From the NCBI GenBank assembly GCA_028583605.1, contig CM053336.1, positions 28,440,312 to 28,504,311 of the forward strand: a stretch of 64,000 nt of DNA, read 5' to 3'. The translations under genes and the position numbers were made by a program. The notes beneath the pieces are model-generated. The model searched no databases. It was not told the DNA's origin and saw only the letters and a list, made by a program, of their open reading frames with translations. The stretch is from Dastarcus helophoroides (Eukaryota > Arthropoda > Insecta > Coleoptera > Bothrideridae). Positions 21,235-31,616 of this stretch are shown in pieces; within the stretch, counting starts at the first letter, position 1, and the number at the start of each line of letters is the position of its first letter.

Positions 21235-22718
21235 ATTATATTATATATTAAAGTTTCTTCAAATTCTGTAAACTGCGTAAATCTTGCAGAAAATTCCCGA
21301 ATCAGAGATTGAATTACCATAAAACTCTTTCGTTAATGACTCTTTATTTGGCTTTTAGTGACATTCACTTTCAGAAGAAAAAAAATTGTTTATATTCGGA
21401 AAATATTTATATGAATTTGAAAGAATATCACGATTAAAAATTTGTAATTTGACTTCGAACGCTTTGATTAAGTCAAACATTATAATGACTATTTTATTAA
21501 CACCTTGTAGTTTTATATTTAATTAATTTAAGTGAGAGCATAAATCAGTGAAAAAATATAAATTTGCTAGCCATTCTACATCCAATAATTGATTGTATTG
21601 GTCAATAATGTTCCCATTATTTAGAAAAAATTGTATATTCTTCAAACAATCTACAAATGTTTGCAAAACATTTCTGCGACTTAACCAGCGTACATTATTG
21701 TATAAAAGTAAGCTATTGTACGACGAGTTTACTTCGTTTAACAATTCCTGAAATTTTCTTTTATTTAGTGCCGGTGCTGATATAAAATTGACTAATTTTG
21801 TTACAAAACTCAAAATATCATCAAACATTTTTAAACCTGTTTTGGCAGATAACGCTTGTTGGTAAATAATGCAATGAAAGTCGAGAATTGTGTGTCCAAT
21901 TCGTTTTGTAAATAAATTTATATATCTATTTTCTCGTCCAATTAAGCTGCGGGCACCGTCAGTTGTAACTGACACAATTTTAGAGGACATATTTCTCTTT
22001 TTTTCAATGCATCTATAACTGCATTACAAATGTCTAATCCTTTTGTTGTTGTTAATGTTGATAAACTTATTAACTCTTCTTTAATATTGTTTTGAACAAA
22101 ATAACGTACAAAAATTGCTAAGCGATCAGAGTATGTTACGTCGGTAGATTCGTCAAGGCAAATGGATATAAAATCGCAAAACTTTATATGAATTTTTTGT
22201 TGAAAATTTACATTTTCCGCCATACCCAAAATTCTCTCTTCCACTGTATTCCTAGCTGTCGGCATATCTTCTTTAATTCTTTGGATAATTTTTTCTTTGT
22301 TTTCGAAATCATAAAATAAGTATGGTGCACATTGCAGCGAAGCATCCTTTAAAAATTCGCCTTTATTAAAAGGTTTCGCATATTGAGCAATATTTTTTGA
22401 AACTTGATAACTAGCAGCAGTGGTGTTTGATTGAGTTCCAATATATTTCATTATAGAAGTAGTTTGAGCATTTTTATTTTTTAAGGCACGTGATATATAC
22501 TCCTTTTGCTCTTCTACACTTCGATCGAGAAGAAATTTATAGTTGGTTTCATAATGCCGCTTTACTGAAGATGTTCTACAGACTACAGTTTTAGAACAGA
22601 AAATACAAATTGCTTTACTGTCCTATTCAATCATACCGTATCTATCGGTCCACCAAGCTTGAAATTCTCTGCTACTACATATTTCGGATAATTTCGATTT
22701 TTTCATTGAACTAGCCAT
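21235..22718 (-). pseudogene. hAT transposase (ZBED5/GTF2IRD2-like)
   Basis: From an ATG at about 22718 the minus strand reads a BED-like finger region (REFQAWWTDRYGM, then CIFCSKTVV and RHYE), then YQVSKNIAQYAKPFNKGEF, SICLDESTDVTYSDRLAIF with a catalytic Asp, and, after a frameshift near 21950, SVTTDGARSLIGRENRYI with a second acidic site and NNVRWLSRRNVLQTF. Sequence ending LIREFSARFTQFTEFEE continues to about 21240. One stop interrupts the finger region near 22625. hAT transposases make 8-bp target duplications, and I could not define the ends here. The C-terminal dimerisation tail has been replaced by the Jockey insertion. Confidence 0.82.
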
Positions 22719-22739
22719 AATAAGAAATTCTAAAAAATA

Positions 22740-23540
22740 TATATTTTAATAATATTGTTATAAAATAAATAATTTATTCTGCATTCGTTTGCAAGAACCT
22801 ATTTCGTCACATATTAAAGTATTAAAAATATTACCAACTCAAGAAAATAATAAATAATATAATAATTCAAGGTAATTTTAATAATTATTTCTATAATTGA
22901 ATGATATTTAATGATAAAATAATTTCTCATAATATTAAAATATTTTATTGTTCAAAAATAAGCAAAATAAATCATAAGTTTAGTAATTTTTAATACCTTC
23001 GGGTTGTTACAGGTTAAAAATTCAGTCGTGACGCACTATGCAGAATATAAAATATGAAATAATATGTAAAAATATTTACCTGAAAATAACACTATGTCTA
23101 TTTACAATAAACGGTTATATTTTTTAACAAGTCACTGAAGTTTCAAAGACGACGGTTTACTAAAAATGATTAATGCAGTATGTCGTCTGTTTCGAGCCTG
23201 CAACGGCAACAACATGCAATAACATTAGAAGGCGAAACTGGATATGCAAAAATTTTTATCTAATGCGCATCTTTATATACTTCGAGAGAATTCATGCGAT
23301 ATTTTAATAATAAAATGTATAATTTGACGGTTGTGGTGAACCTACTAAGATAGGTATTCAGTACTACAAATTTATATCATAGATTATAAATTAAGTGTAA
23401 TTTTTAATTCATTTCTATCAAAAAAGATAACTTATAAAAAAAAATGTGGTTTTGTGCTTGCCATCAAAATTTCCAAACGTGCCACTTGTGCCATTGGTTC
23501 GCCATCCCTGGTCTATATATTAAAATATTTGATTTGATGG
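22740..23540. other. AT-rich interval
   Basis: Very AT-rich with no frame of interest. The plus frame at 23444-23665 is antisense to the end of the nucleoprotein relic and is not a gene. Confidence 0.4.
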
Positions 23541-23549
23541 AGTTGTATC

Positions 23550-24655
23550 TTCATGATTTGTTTTATGCGTATACATCTCCTGCAATAATAATACGATTTC
23601 TTAACTCCAGGATGTCGTCATTTACACGAATTTCTGGGATATCTACCTGGTTTACGATGTTTTGAATTTTATTATGTTCATAATCAGCAATAATTGTATA
23701 TATGAAAGATTGATACTTAGCTCTTCTTGACCACCCCTTATAGTTCTTTTAAAGTTGCTTCACCGTTAACCTTGATTAAAAGTTTTTTTGCAACATAGCT
23801 CAAGTTTTTGTGTTTGGTACTAGAGACAACGCTTCTTGAATCCATACCATTGGTTGTCTCCGACTATAATGACGGCAGCTCTAAAGTTTGCCAATTCGTC
23901 TGCATACAGCTCATGCACTCTTACCCAATCGAAGTTAGAAAATACTTTGATAGCTCTTCCTGTAACAGATAGAGCTGTCAATCCACTACCAGCTGACTGC
24001 ATAACAGACAACTGCAGTTTTAATGCTGGCACAGGAAGCATCTCGGTCCAATGATCATGATCATGATCGTGATATCAGTGATTAGATCACCAAACATTGA
24101 GTAAAATATGCGACATGCATCCACATCAATCCTCAAGTTTGTAATTTGTAAATCAGTCATGAGACCGTTACTGATTTTATCAATGAATGCTTCGGACATT
24201 GTTCCTCTTTTAAGGATGGATAAATAAACATGAACAATCATGCTAACCCCTCCAATCGTAAAGGGTGGTCCGGCTCGAAGAGCCAAAAGTCGTAGGATTT
24301 TCATTGCTTTATTAAGTGTGGCGTTCACACCTTCATTCGCCTTTATGTGTTCCCACTCTACTTGAAGGTGTGAAGGTGTCTTGCTCATGTAAGTATTTGG
24401 TCATTGATGCATCACTTATAGTGTTAATAACGTTATTTTGAAGCAAATGGGATACTGCATTTACCAGAATCATTCCGGTACGATCATGAGGGGCTAATTT
24501 ATCTGATGCAATGTAAGGCCCCATAAGGTCTACCCACCCACCTACCAACACGACAAGAAGAGTGTATCAAATAATTAATCTGTCCGAAGCCAAGTATTAT
24601 AGAAGCCTCTTATCATAGCACGGTCCGAAGGCTCTAGGGTCATTCGCCATTTTTA
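23550..24655 (-). pseudogene. Endogenous viral nucleoprotein-like relic
   Basis: A mostly helical protein of about 370 residues can be followed on the minus strand through several frames from an ATG at about 24652. It includes GGWVDLMGPYIASDKLAPHD, LQVEWEHIKANEGVNATLNK, AGPPFTIGGVSMIVHVYLS, FDWVRVHELYADELANFRAA and DNQWYGFK. Related frame pieces continue through YKGWSRRAKYQSFIYTII to about 23550. It directly follows a glycoprotein relic on the same strand, and glycoprotein then nucleoprotein is the gene order of chuviruses (Jingchuvirales). That context plus the all-helical character is the basis for the call. I do not have a remembered motif that proves it. Frame breaks at about 24560, 24340 and 24050 show it is dead. 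Confidence 0.5.
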
Positions 24656-24733
24656 ACTATCCACTCTAAAATCTAACCAACAAGAAAAACAAAATACTCC
24701 GTCAATAGGAGTTTAAATATAAGAGATATTGTA

Positions 24734-24790
24734 TCTTCCTCCTATTCTTTTTCTTGTCGTCTTCGTTCTTCGTCTTGTTCTTTGTTGTCT
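24734..24790 (-). repeat. Gypsy gag coiled-coil tract between the viral genes
   Basis: The minus-strand sequence GAACGAAGACGACAAGAAAA and the next 15 bases match the gag tract at 40421-40457 at all but one position. Translated in frame it encodes a Glu/Lys/Arg/Gln-rich coil. It lies between the glycoprotein tail and the nucleoprotein start. Confidence 0.55.
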
Positions 24791-24799
24791 TTTATGGAA

Positions 24800-26850
24800 A
24801 ATCGACGTGAACTTCACTAAACTGCAAAATACTAAGGAGACTTCTCCAGCATGTTGTACAAGAGCCTCATTTTTTGGAATATAACCCATCTTCATAGTAG
24901 TTTTCCTCATCAAATTCCTGGTCCAGCCATGTGAATACAATAGCCAAAACAATGCGCAGGAATCAATATGAGAAGTATCCTCAACAATACACTGTGCTGC
25001 TGGAGGCATTGCAAAGGTACAGGGTTTGTATCATTATGAGTGTTATTTGTAATATGTACAGGGGCTAAAAGGTGGATCTCATTTGACAATTGACTGTTAT
25101 GCTTGATGTGGTTAGTGACTATCAAACCCACTTGCCCATGTGCTTGCGGATTGGGATAGAGCACCAACAGCCATCATTCTTAATCGGGCCGCATTGTCCG
25201 CCCTTGTTTTATACACAAGAATAGCTGCACAAGCGGTAGATATCACTGAAGCATATACAGCTAGAAATTTAATGAAACCAAGGAGTAAGTATGTGAGCGG
25301 CTACAATAAACTTAAAGCCTCTATAGATTGATGTCTTGAGAGCCAGTCTGCAATAGCTTCATTTTCAGTTTCAAAAGTAATTTCTTTGAGGGCTTCTGGG
25401 GACATTAATGTAGAGACATTAACAAATCCATCGTGCATCAAAATTCTGTCACCATCGACAACAGGTTTCTTGATAGTATATTTCTTGTAGAGCTATATTG
25501 AGTTCTGTAATATCGATGGACTGCAGTATCCAAATCAGTCAGTAACCCCTTTTGACAGATATTTGTGATACTGGTATAAGGATGAAATCCGGATTCAATG
25601 AGTTAGTCGTCTGCCTTAAAGTGTCTCCGCAAAATATACTAGATTCTGCAAATTCGACCTTACAGCCTGGCATCAGTGTGAACAATGTTGGCCGATCAAG
25701 TTGACCAGTCTTAATGGAATCATCTCCTACTGTCTCAGAAGTACATGTGTGTGTCATTAATTGTGGCATTGCAGAAGGAGAAACTATCCAACTACATGTT
25801 CCAATTCCTTTAATCACAGTGTGAGGTAGTTTAATCTGTCGCATTAAACACTCACTTGGGTTGTATTTATGATCCAGAAGGGGAGCTAATACATATAGGT
25901 CTGGACCTCCTGTCCATCCAAGACCCCCATCTAAACAAGTATGGTGAGGATTATTACGTCATCCGAGATATTGATCAACTGTCAATATGTCAGTGTGTTT
26001 TGGTCTCAGGTATAATGTGGTAACGATTATCGAGCGATATTTGCATTCACCCAGTTGTTCGAAACACCTTCGTTGATGACAATTTGAACACTTGTTTGTT
26101 CACTCGCATTGATAACAGGGATCGTATAGTCATAACCAAGTTGTAGACCATCAACATAAATCTGTGCCGAATCTTGTGTGAAAAATGGAGTAGGGGAGAT
26201 GCCTGAGACTAGCTGATAGCCAGATTTAAGAGTAGATTGCATTGTTTTAAGGTCTTGACATACTTGATAAGCATTGATAACTGTTTTTGGTAAGCTTTGC
26301 CTAGTGAATGAACGCATAATGTCATCATATTGTTTGAACATGTCACGGACTTGAGATCTTAATGTCACTTGAGAATCCAACACACCTAATAATAATCCTT
26401 TAGTCAAAGATAGAATCGGTAAGAATTTAGAGTTTTCACGTAAGTTTTCCAGCCTGTCATTAATCACAACTAATTGCTCAGAAAGCTCATTCGAAACTTT
26501 TGCAATGGTCTGTAGAGTCTGGCCTATCTTTTGAAGAACTCGTTGGAAATGTTCATCCATAACCTTAGTTATTGATATTATCGACGTTCTGTTTTGAGCA
26601 ATGATAACAGTATGTTTTCTCTGTGCATCATTCAACGAGTTGACCCCTTTTGCAACTTCGTTGAGCGCAAAATTTTTAGCAATATTCCAGATTCCTCCTT
26701 CAAACTTGGGGAGTTTATGAGGGTTTATGATATTTACTGTCTCTTCGTTGATGTCAGGTTTTTTAGATACTGATTCAGATTCACGGCGATGCCTGCCATG
26801 ATAATCGTTTCTATCCTCACTAGAGTCATATGATACAGTGCGTATTGTAA
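24800..26850 (-). pseudogene. Endogenous viral glycoprotein relic 2 (Chuviridae-like or env-like)
   Basis: The best-preserved part is a 202-codon frame (26027-26635), open further upstream to about 26842. It includes RHRR, a furin-type site near 26783-26794, an N-glycosylation signal NRTS, a heptad-rich region (HFQRVLQKIGQTLQTIAKVS) and LLGVLDSQVTLRSQV. After frame changes come HHTCLDGGLGWTGG, SWIVSPSAMPQLMTHTC, a membrane segment near 25200-25270, KTRADNAARLRMM and SQSASTWASGF, then a tail with MKMGYIPKN. The order matches relic 1 throughout. The N-terminal third and signal peptide are missing: the sequence starts beside a BEL/Pao terminus. The architecture fits a class I-like fusion glycoprotein. 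Viral origin is likely, and assignment to chuviruses rests mainly on the neighbouring nucleoprotein-like gene. Confidence 0.62.
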
Positions 26851-26855
26851 GGTTT

Positions 26856-26887
26856 GGTCGCTAACGCACTTGAATGCGTTAGCGACC
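26856..26887. other. Perfect 13-bp stem hairpin
   Basis: GGTCGCTAACGCA and TGCGTTAGCGACC flank a 6-base loop CTTGAA. A related sequence, GCGCATTCAAGTGCGTTAGC, lies at about 27886. It sits within what looks like the BEL/Pao LTR and could be a terminator-like or LTR R-region structure. The role is unknown. Confidence 0.6.
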
Positions 26888-26990
26888 TTGCTGTGGAAGA
26901 CTGGCGAATGTGTTCGCGATAAGGTTTAATATGAATGAAAAATAAAAAAATAAACAAGAATTACCGAACATCCTCCCCCTATTTGTTGAT
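26888..26990 (-). repeat. BEL/Pao polypurine tract and start of 3' LTR
   Basis: On the minus strand AATAGGGGGAGGA at about 26975-26990 is followed by TGTTCGGTAATTC, the usual BEL/Pao combination of a G-rich priming tract and a TGTT-starting LTR. The LTR can be followed for about 100-150 bp, to the hairpin, before the glycoprotein relic begins. Confidence 0.6.
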
Positions 26991-27114
26991 AAATAGGAAT
27001 TTATCAATAAATAAATTAAGAAAAAAAATGAGAAAAAAATTAAAATAAAGAAAATTACAAAAATGAAAAAATATTTACATGAATAAATATTAAGTATTAA
27101 GCCTCGGGAAGAGG

Positions 27115-27690
27115 ACAAAGTTTTGTGAGAGATCTAATATAAATTTCTCGGAGTGCGCACCTGGGCAACACGATTTATACCATCTTTGCCCTTGCAATTA
27201 TCCACTTCATAGGGGGCAGATTGTCTTATTTTAAACAACTAGTTGATCTTCCTTTAGGTCATAATTAGAAGACAACCATTTGAAACTTTGTTGTAGAGTA
27301 TGCAAATATTCCGTATGTCAACGGATCCAGAAATCTTTATGTAATCGTAACAACTGATATCTTTCTAATCGATTAATTTTAATATTACTCAAATCGGGAT
27401 CAGGTAAACAAGTTAAGGGATTCAATGGTAAAAAGGCCCTGGACTTAAAACCGTAAAATCGTTTGGATCTTTGGAACTTACGGCGAAAAGCGAGCGCGAA
27501 TTTAACAACGATTCAATCTGAATTAAAACAGTATTTAACTCTTCGTAAGTAAGAATTTGAGACCCAATGACTCTGGCCAAATGCGTTTTAATTGACTTTA
27601 TGCCAGCTTCGGACAATCCTTCAAAATGAGGAGATGATGGTGGATTGGAGATTCACTCAATTTTTTCTTCAGCAGCGCATTTTGCTGTAA
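27115..27690 (-). pseudogene. BEL/Pao integrase C-terminal fragment
   Basis: The minus strand reads SNPPSSPHFEGLSEAGIKSI, then KTHLARVIGSQILTYEELNT with IQIESLLNSRSL and DPNDFTVLSPG, which are characteristic of the end of BEL/Pao integrases. Frame-shifted C-terminal sequence continues (a LHTLQQ...KW block, then SLTKLCPLPEA and a stop near 27100). The zinc-binding and first catalytic portions are absent upstream. It is followed by a polypurine tract and LTR start, the expected 3' end of the element. It is non-functional. Confidence 0.8.
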
Positions 27691-28079
27691 CATTTTTTAA
27701 CCAAAAAATGTTATTGCAAAAAGCGGATATTTATTACGGCGAGTGGACTGTATTAGAACTTATAAAAAAATGAAAAAAATTTCGGTATTCGCCTACCTTT
27801 CTTTGTTGTGGCTTGCATTTTGTGATCGTTGTCCAAGGTTAAAGGGCCCATCTTATATTAGTAACTACGGCACAATTGATTTTAAGCGCATTCAAGTGCG
27901 TTAGCGACCTTACTTTTTTTTTAAACATAAACCAACATATAACTAAAGGCACAGGCTCTAAATTATTTATAACTTCACTAATCTACTAATATCCCATAAT
28001 TCGGCACCTATATGTGTTTGGTTAAAGCAAAGTTAGATTTAGGAAGCAAAGTTATATTTATAGTGAAATTCTTACATTA
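27691..28079. other. Interval between BEL/Pao and Polinton relics
   Basis: AT-rich. It contains a second copy of part of the GCGTTAGCGACC hairpin sequence near 27886-27908 and no frame of interest. Confidence 0.4.
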
Positions 28080-31000
28080 AAAATTTTGAAAGTTCCAAAA
28101 CACAAAAGCTCAATAGGCTTATTGTGATGAGCATGTATGCGATTTAATGGTATAGCAACCATATCGGTAGTAAAAGATGCTAGGCTATGAAAGTTTGATT
28201 TTGCAATTAAAGCTCTAGCTCCCAAATTTCAAGTATTTCCATTTTCCCAATGAGTAACAATTTTTACGTCTTTTCTTTTATCTATAATTTCCATGGTTTT
28301 TCCGAATACCGCATTATTCATTTATGTAAAAAAGTTTTTCTTAAACTCGTTGGTCGCCAAAGTTCGATAATGGGTGTTTAAAACAATAAAACTTTTCAAC
28401 CAATATGATTGCTTAAATTCTAGTAATCTATAAACTGTTTTAAGTGCTAAGCCTTCTTTTATACACTGTCAAAGATTTTTATAATGAATAATATACTTTT
28501 CCTTATTTTCCAAATTAGGAATTAACTTGGAATATTTTCCACCTGGGGGCACTTTCTTTTCAATACAAAATGGCAAGTCATTGTGTTTATCGTGCAAATG
28601 TTGCGGATATTCCAAGTCTACTTCAAATATATAGCCCGTTTCTGAGTCCTCAGTAATATCCATAACATTTACCTTACTAACATCCTCCACCCATTTAAAT
28701 CCCGAATGTGGTAAACGTTGCATCATTGCCCAACCGTACAAATTATTAGCATCAAGGTATGTAATGTAAGAGCTTGGCTGGCTTTCATTGTAATTTTCCA
28801 TATAATATTTATTGGCAACACTGTGCCGATGACTACTTTGAGCAATGCCGCCCCTTATACCACGTTTTATAAAATTGTGCATTTCATAATCGGTGAGCAA
28901 TTCCAAATTAATTCCTGTACACTTTAGCATTGCCTCCTAAGCTAACCCTGGAGCTGTTCAGAAATGACAAGGATCCAGATCATATATCCTTTTGCAAATT
29001 TTACGAAAGTTTTCAAAGATGTCCGTTAACAACAAAACGTCGGTAATCAAATATAATTCCAGGTATTCCCAAAAATTTTTCATGTGAAATTTTTCCCACA
29101 CATTTTTTGCATGGTTGAAATCCTCATTAGAGCATGCCGTTTTCGTTAAAGTGCTTTAAAATTTGTCTTGGGAAGGTAAAGAAGTCTGTTCTAAACGTTC
29201 TCATGAATCAATGTATTCATAGGGAAAAACACCTTTACGTTTTATTAAATTAAACTTTTCATCATCAGCAAACATATTCCTTACCGCATTTAATTGAGCA
29301 GCTGATAAATTACTAGCTAAAGATTCTAAACAACTTTGCATAAACCGAGCAGAATCAACACAAATCGATACTTTCCAGATCACTTACCTAAATTCTCTTT
29401 GACAGACTAATGTATGATTCTTTATTTAAAGGAATTATTTTAATCTCACCCTTGATTTCATTAAAAGCTTTAAGAAATGGGGAAAAATTTAGGAACGCGA
29501 TATCGCAAGTTACATTCCGAATGAGCCGGACCCCCGTCATTTCCAGTTATATGACAATGATCAGCAACTCTATTTACACCTAAATCCTTTTTACAAATGT
29601 GGCATACATGTAAAGTACCTTCTAAACGTTTTTCCTCAGTCAATTGTTTCATCGGTTTTGGTTTCATAATAATATCCTTGTGCAGTCTCGTAACATCACT
29701 TACGAGAGAGTGCACAAATTTTGACGGCGAGTGGGGTCCTTTGTACACTACCTTCTTGTCCAAACTGAAATCGTACGAGCACTTGATGTTGTAGGCAAAG
29801 GCACGCGGTACATGCTCATGCGTGGTTGTAGTCGATGAACCACCGAGCGGGTTTGGTAAACATGTATCTACTACTTGTAAAATACACTCAAAGTCTGCGT
29901 AAATCACAAATGGCACGTTTAATTGTTTTTCGAAATTTTCAAACTTTAAAATGTTCTTATTCGGGGAATGCATCGTAATTACGATTCGGCTGCAGCTCCC
30001 TTTATGTTTGGCTAAAAATTGTAGAGATGTAAATGACAACAAGCAAAAGTTACAGAGATAAACCCTTCGATGACGAATTTGCTTTGAAACTAATCGGGAA
30101 AGACTTTTAATCCAAATATAATAGGCCAAATTATCCTGTTGTAATAATAGCAAATTTATTTTAATGTCCCTCTCTTCTCTCGTAAGGTGGTAAGGTCCAA
30201 CATCTACATTTAGAATTAGGATTTAGAAGTTCAAATTTGCTGACATCTTTGACATCTAAAGGTAATTCCAATCCTGTAAAATTCAGCGTCTTGTTGTTTT
30301 CCAAAACTATAATATCGGATCCGATATTTTGGATATTGTAGCTTTGTGGCCTATCTGTATGTGTTGACTTGGGATTAATTGCAGAAATCACAAACCATTT
30401 AAAGCAAAATTCATCTCTGTTTTTCACATTAATACATGCTCCTTTTACAGCAATTTTTTGGGTAACCCTATATACTGAGACCCTTTTATTGGTGCGTATT
30501 CGTTTATATTTATTTCCAAGTGGCTAATGTCTACCAAAGTCCAACCACTGTCTCTCTTGAAACTCGTCCATTTTTGTTAAAATGCTTTGCGACATGTCAT
30601 CATACGTTTCTTTTGCATTATCTTCATTATAAACAATCCGCATTTTAGTTTGAAAAGCCTTAACAGATGCTTTCTTTGATTCTTCTGACATTTTGACGTA
30701 CACTGCATTCAACTCCATGTTGTATTTAAAGCACGTATGCTTGAAAGTTCTTAAAATATACAATCTTGCGTATCGTTTAGAAACTTTTTGGCATCTAAAT
30801 TAGATTTATCACGATTTTCATACAATAGTGTCTCGATACGTTCCTTAAAACTGGTTTTTAAAACCTTCAACTGCCCTCTGTGAGGAACTGCAACTTTCAA
30901 ACGATGACCAATAGTATTTTCGTGGAAATATCAGATTCTTCTCCACATCAATTCGACACACTTGGCATTTTTTCATATATGAAGCGGTAGAAGTAACGGT

Positions 31001-31133
31001 ATTCGAGGATTGAGAAACGGTCGAAGCTACATCCACAGTTTTTAAACAAGATGGAGTAGCAATAGATAGTTTACCAGGAGAAACGGTTATCTTGCCACCA
31101 GACCGATCAGCTCTAGATAGAGGCATTAAAAAA
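28080..31133 (-). pseudogene. Polinton/Maverick-type protein-primed DNA polymerase B, degraded
   Basis: Going down the minus strand there is a Ser/Thr-rich start near 31080 and a CQVCRIDV zinc motif. Next come FKYNMELNAVYVKMSEES, SILTKMDEFQER, and NFTGLELPLDVKDVSKFE. VPFVIYADFECIL is the 3'-5' exonuclease motif I, and DHCHITGN and GPAHSECNLRYR form an HNH/endonuclease-VII-like insertion. FMQSCLESLASNLSAAQ and KRKGVFPYEYIDS follow. ITYLDANNLYGWAMMQRLP is a polymerase palm motif, and LMNNAVFGKT-type sequence lies near 28290. The C-terminal YxDTDS box is missing. Frame breaks are frequent (30.4, 30.15, 29.45, 29.2, 28.45 kb). This enzyme would replicate a Polinton or adintovirus-like DNA element. 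No capsid, ATPase, protease or integrase gene was found nearby. Confidence 0.82.
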
Positions 31134-31146
31134 CATATATACGAAA

Positions 31147-31610
31147 TCAATTAAATTTTTTAAAAAAACTAACAATATAAACTTCACTTTTATCTAAATC
31201 GTTCATTTTCATTTTGTTGTTCGCCAATAATTTTTCCTGTTTTTCGATCTCTTGAGCTAAAGACAATTTCCCGTCACGTATATTCTGCAACCTCATTTGG
31301 AATTCGTGTTTCAGTTTCGCCACCATTAATTTCAAATCAGACAGCGAATCTACAGGGGCCTCAGGTGTTACAGCTGATGATGATGATGGCAAACTTCTTG
31401 TAGAGCCGCCTCCTCCTATGGACTCCATCAATAGGTGCATATCTTTGCCACCTCGCGAATACCGTTGCAGTCCTTGGGCACCCTCATCTGACAGCAAGCT
31501 GATTATTATGGATTCCAAATCTAACTCAGGTTGAGGTGAGGGTGCCTGGGGTGCTGGCGGCTTGATCGTTTCCGCTTCTGACGTCTGCGTTTGCTGTTGA
31601 GGATGGATAT
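31147..31610 (-). CDS. Pro/Gln-rich coiled-coil protein upstream of polymerase (unknown)
   Basis: The minus frame is open from about 31610 (PQQQTQTSEAETIKPPAPQA) and includes LDLESIIISLLSDEGAQGL, a Gly/Ser-rich linker and a coiled coil (VAKLKHEFQMRLQNIRDGKL and following). It ends at 31147, only about 15-70 bp before the polymerase start, which suggests the same element. I do not recognise the family. It could be a Polinton accessory or structural protein. The upstream end is cut by the transposase at 31617, so the true start is probably lost. Confidence 0.45.
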
Positions 31611-31616
31611 TTATAT

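Noticed and set aside
26859..27908. BEL/Pao fragment as a complete element with env
   Set aside because: The LTR begins before the glycoprotein and no second LTR or upstream pol was found, so a complete env-bearing element cannot be claimed.
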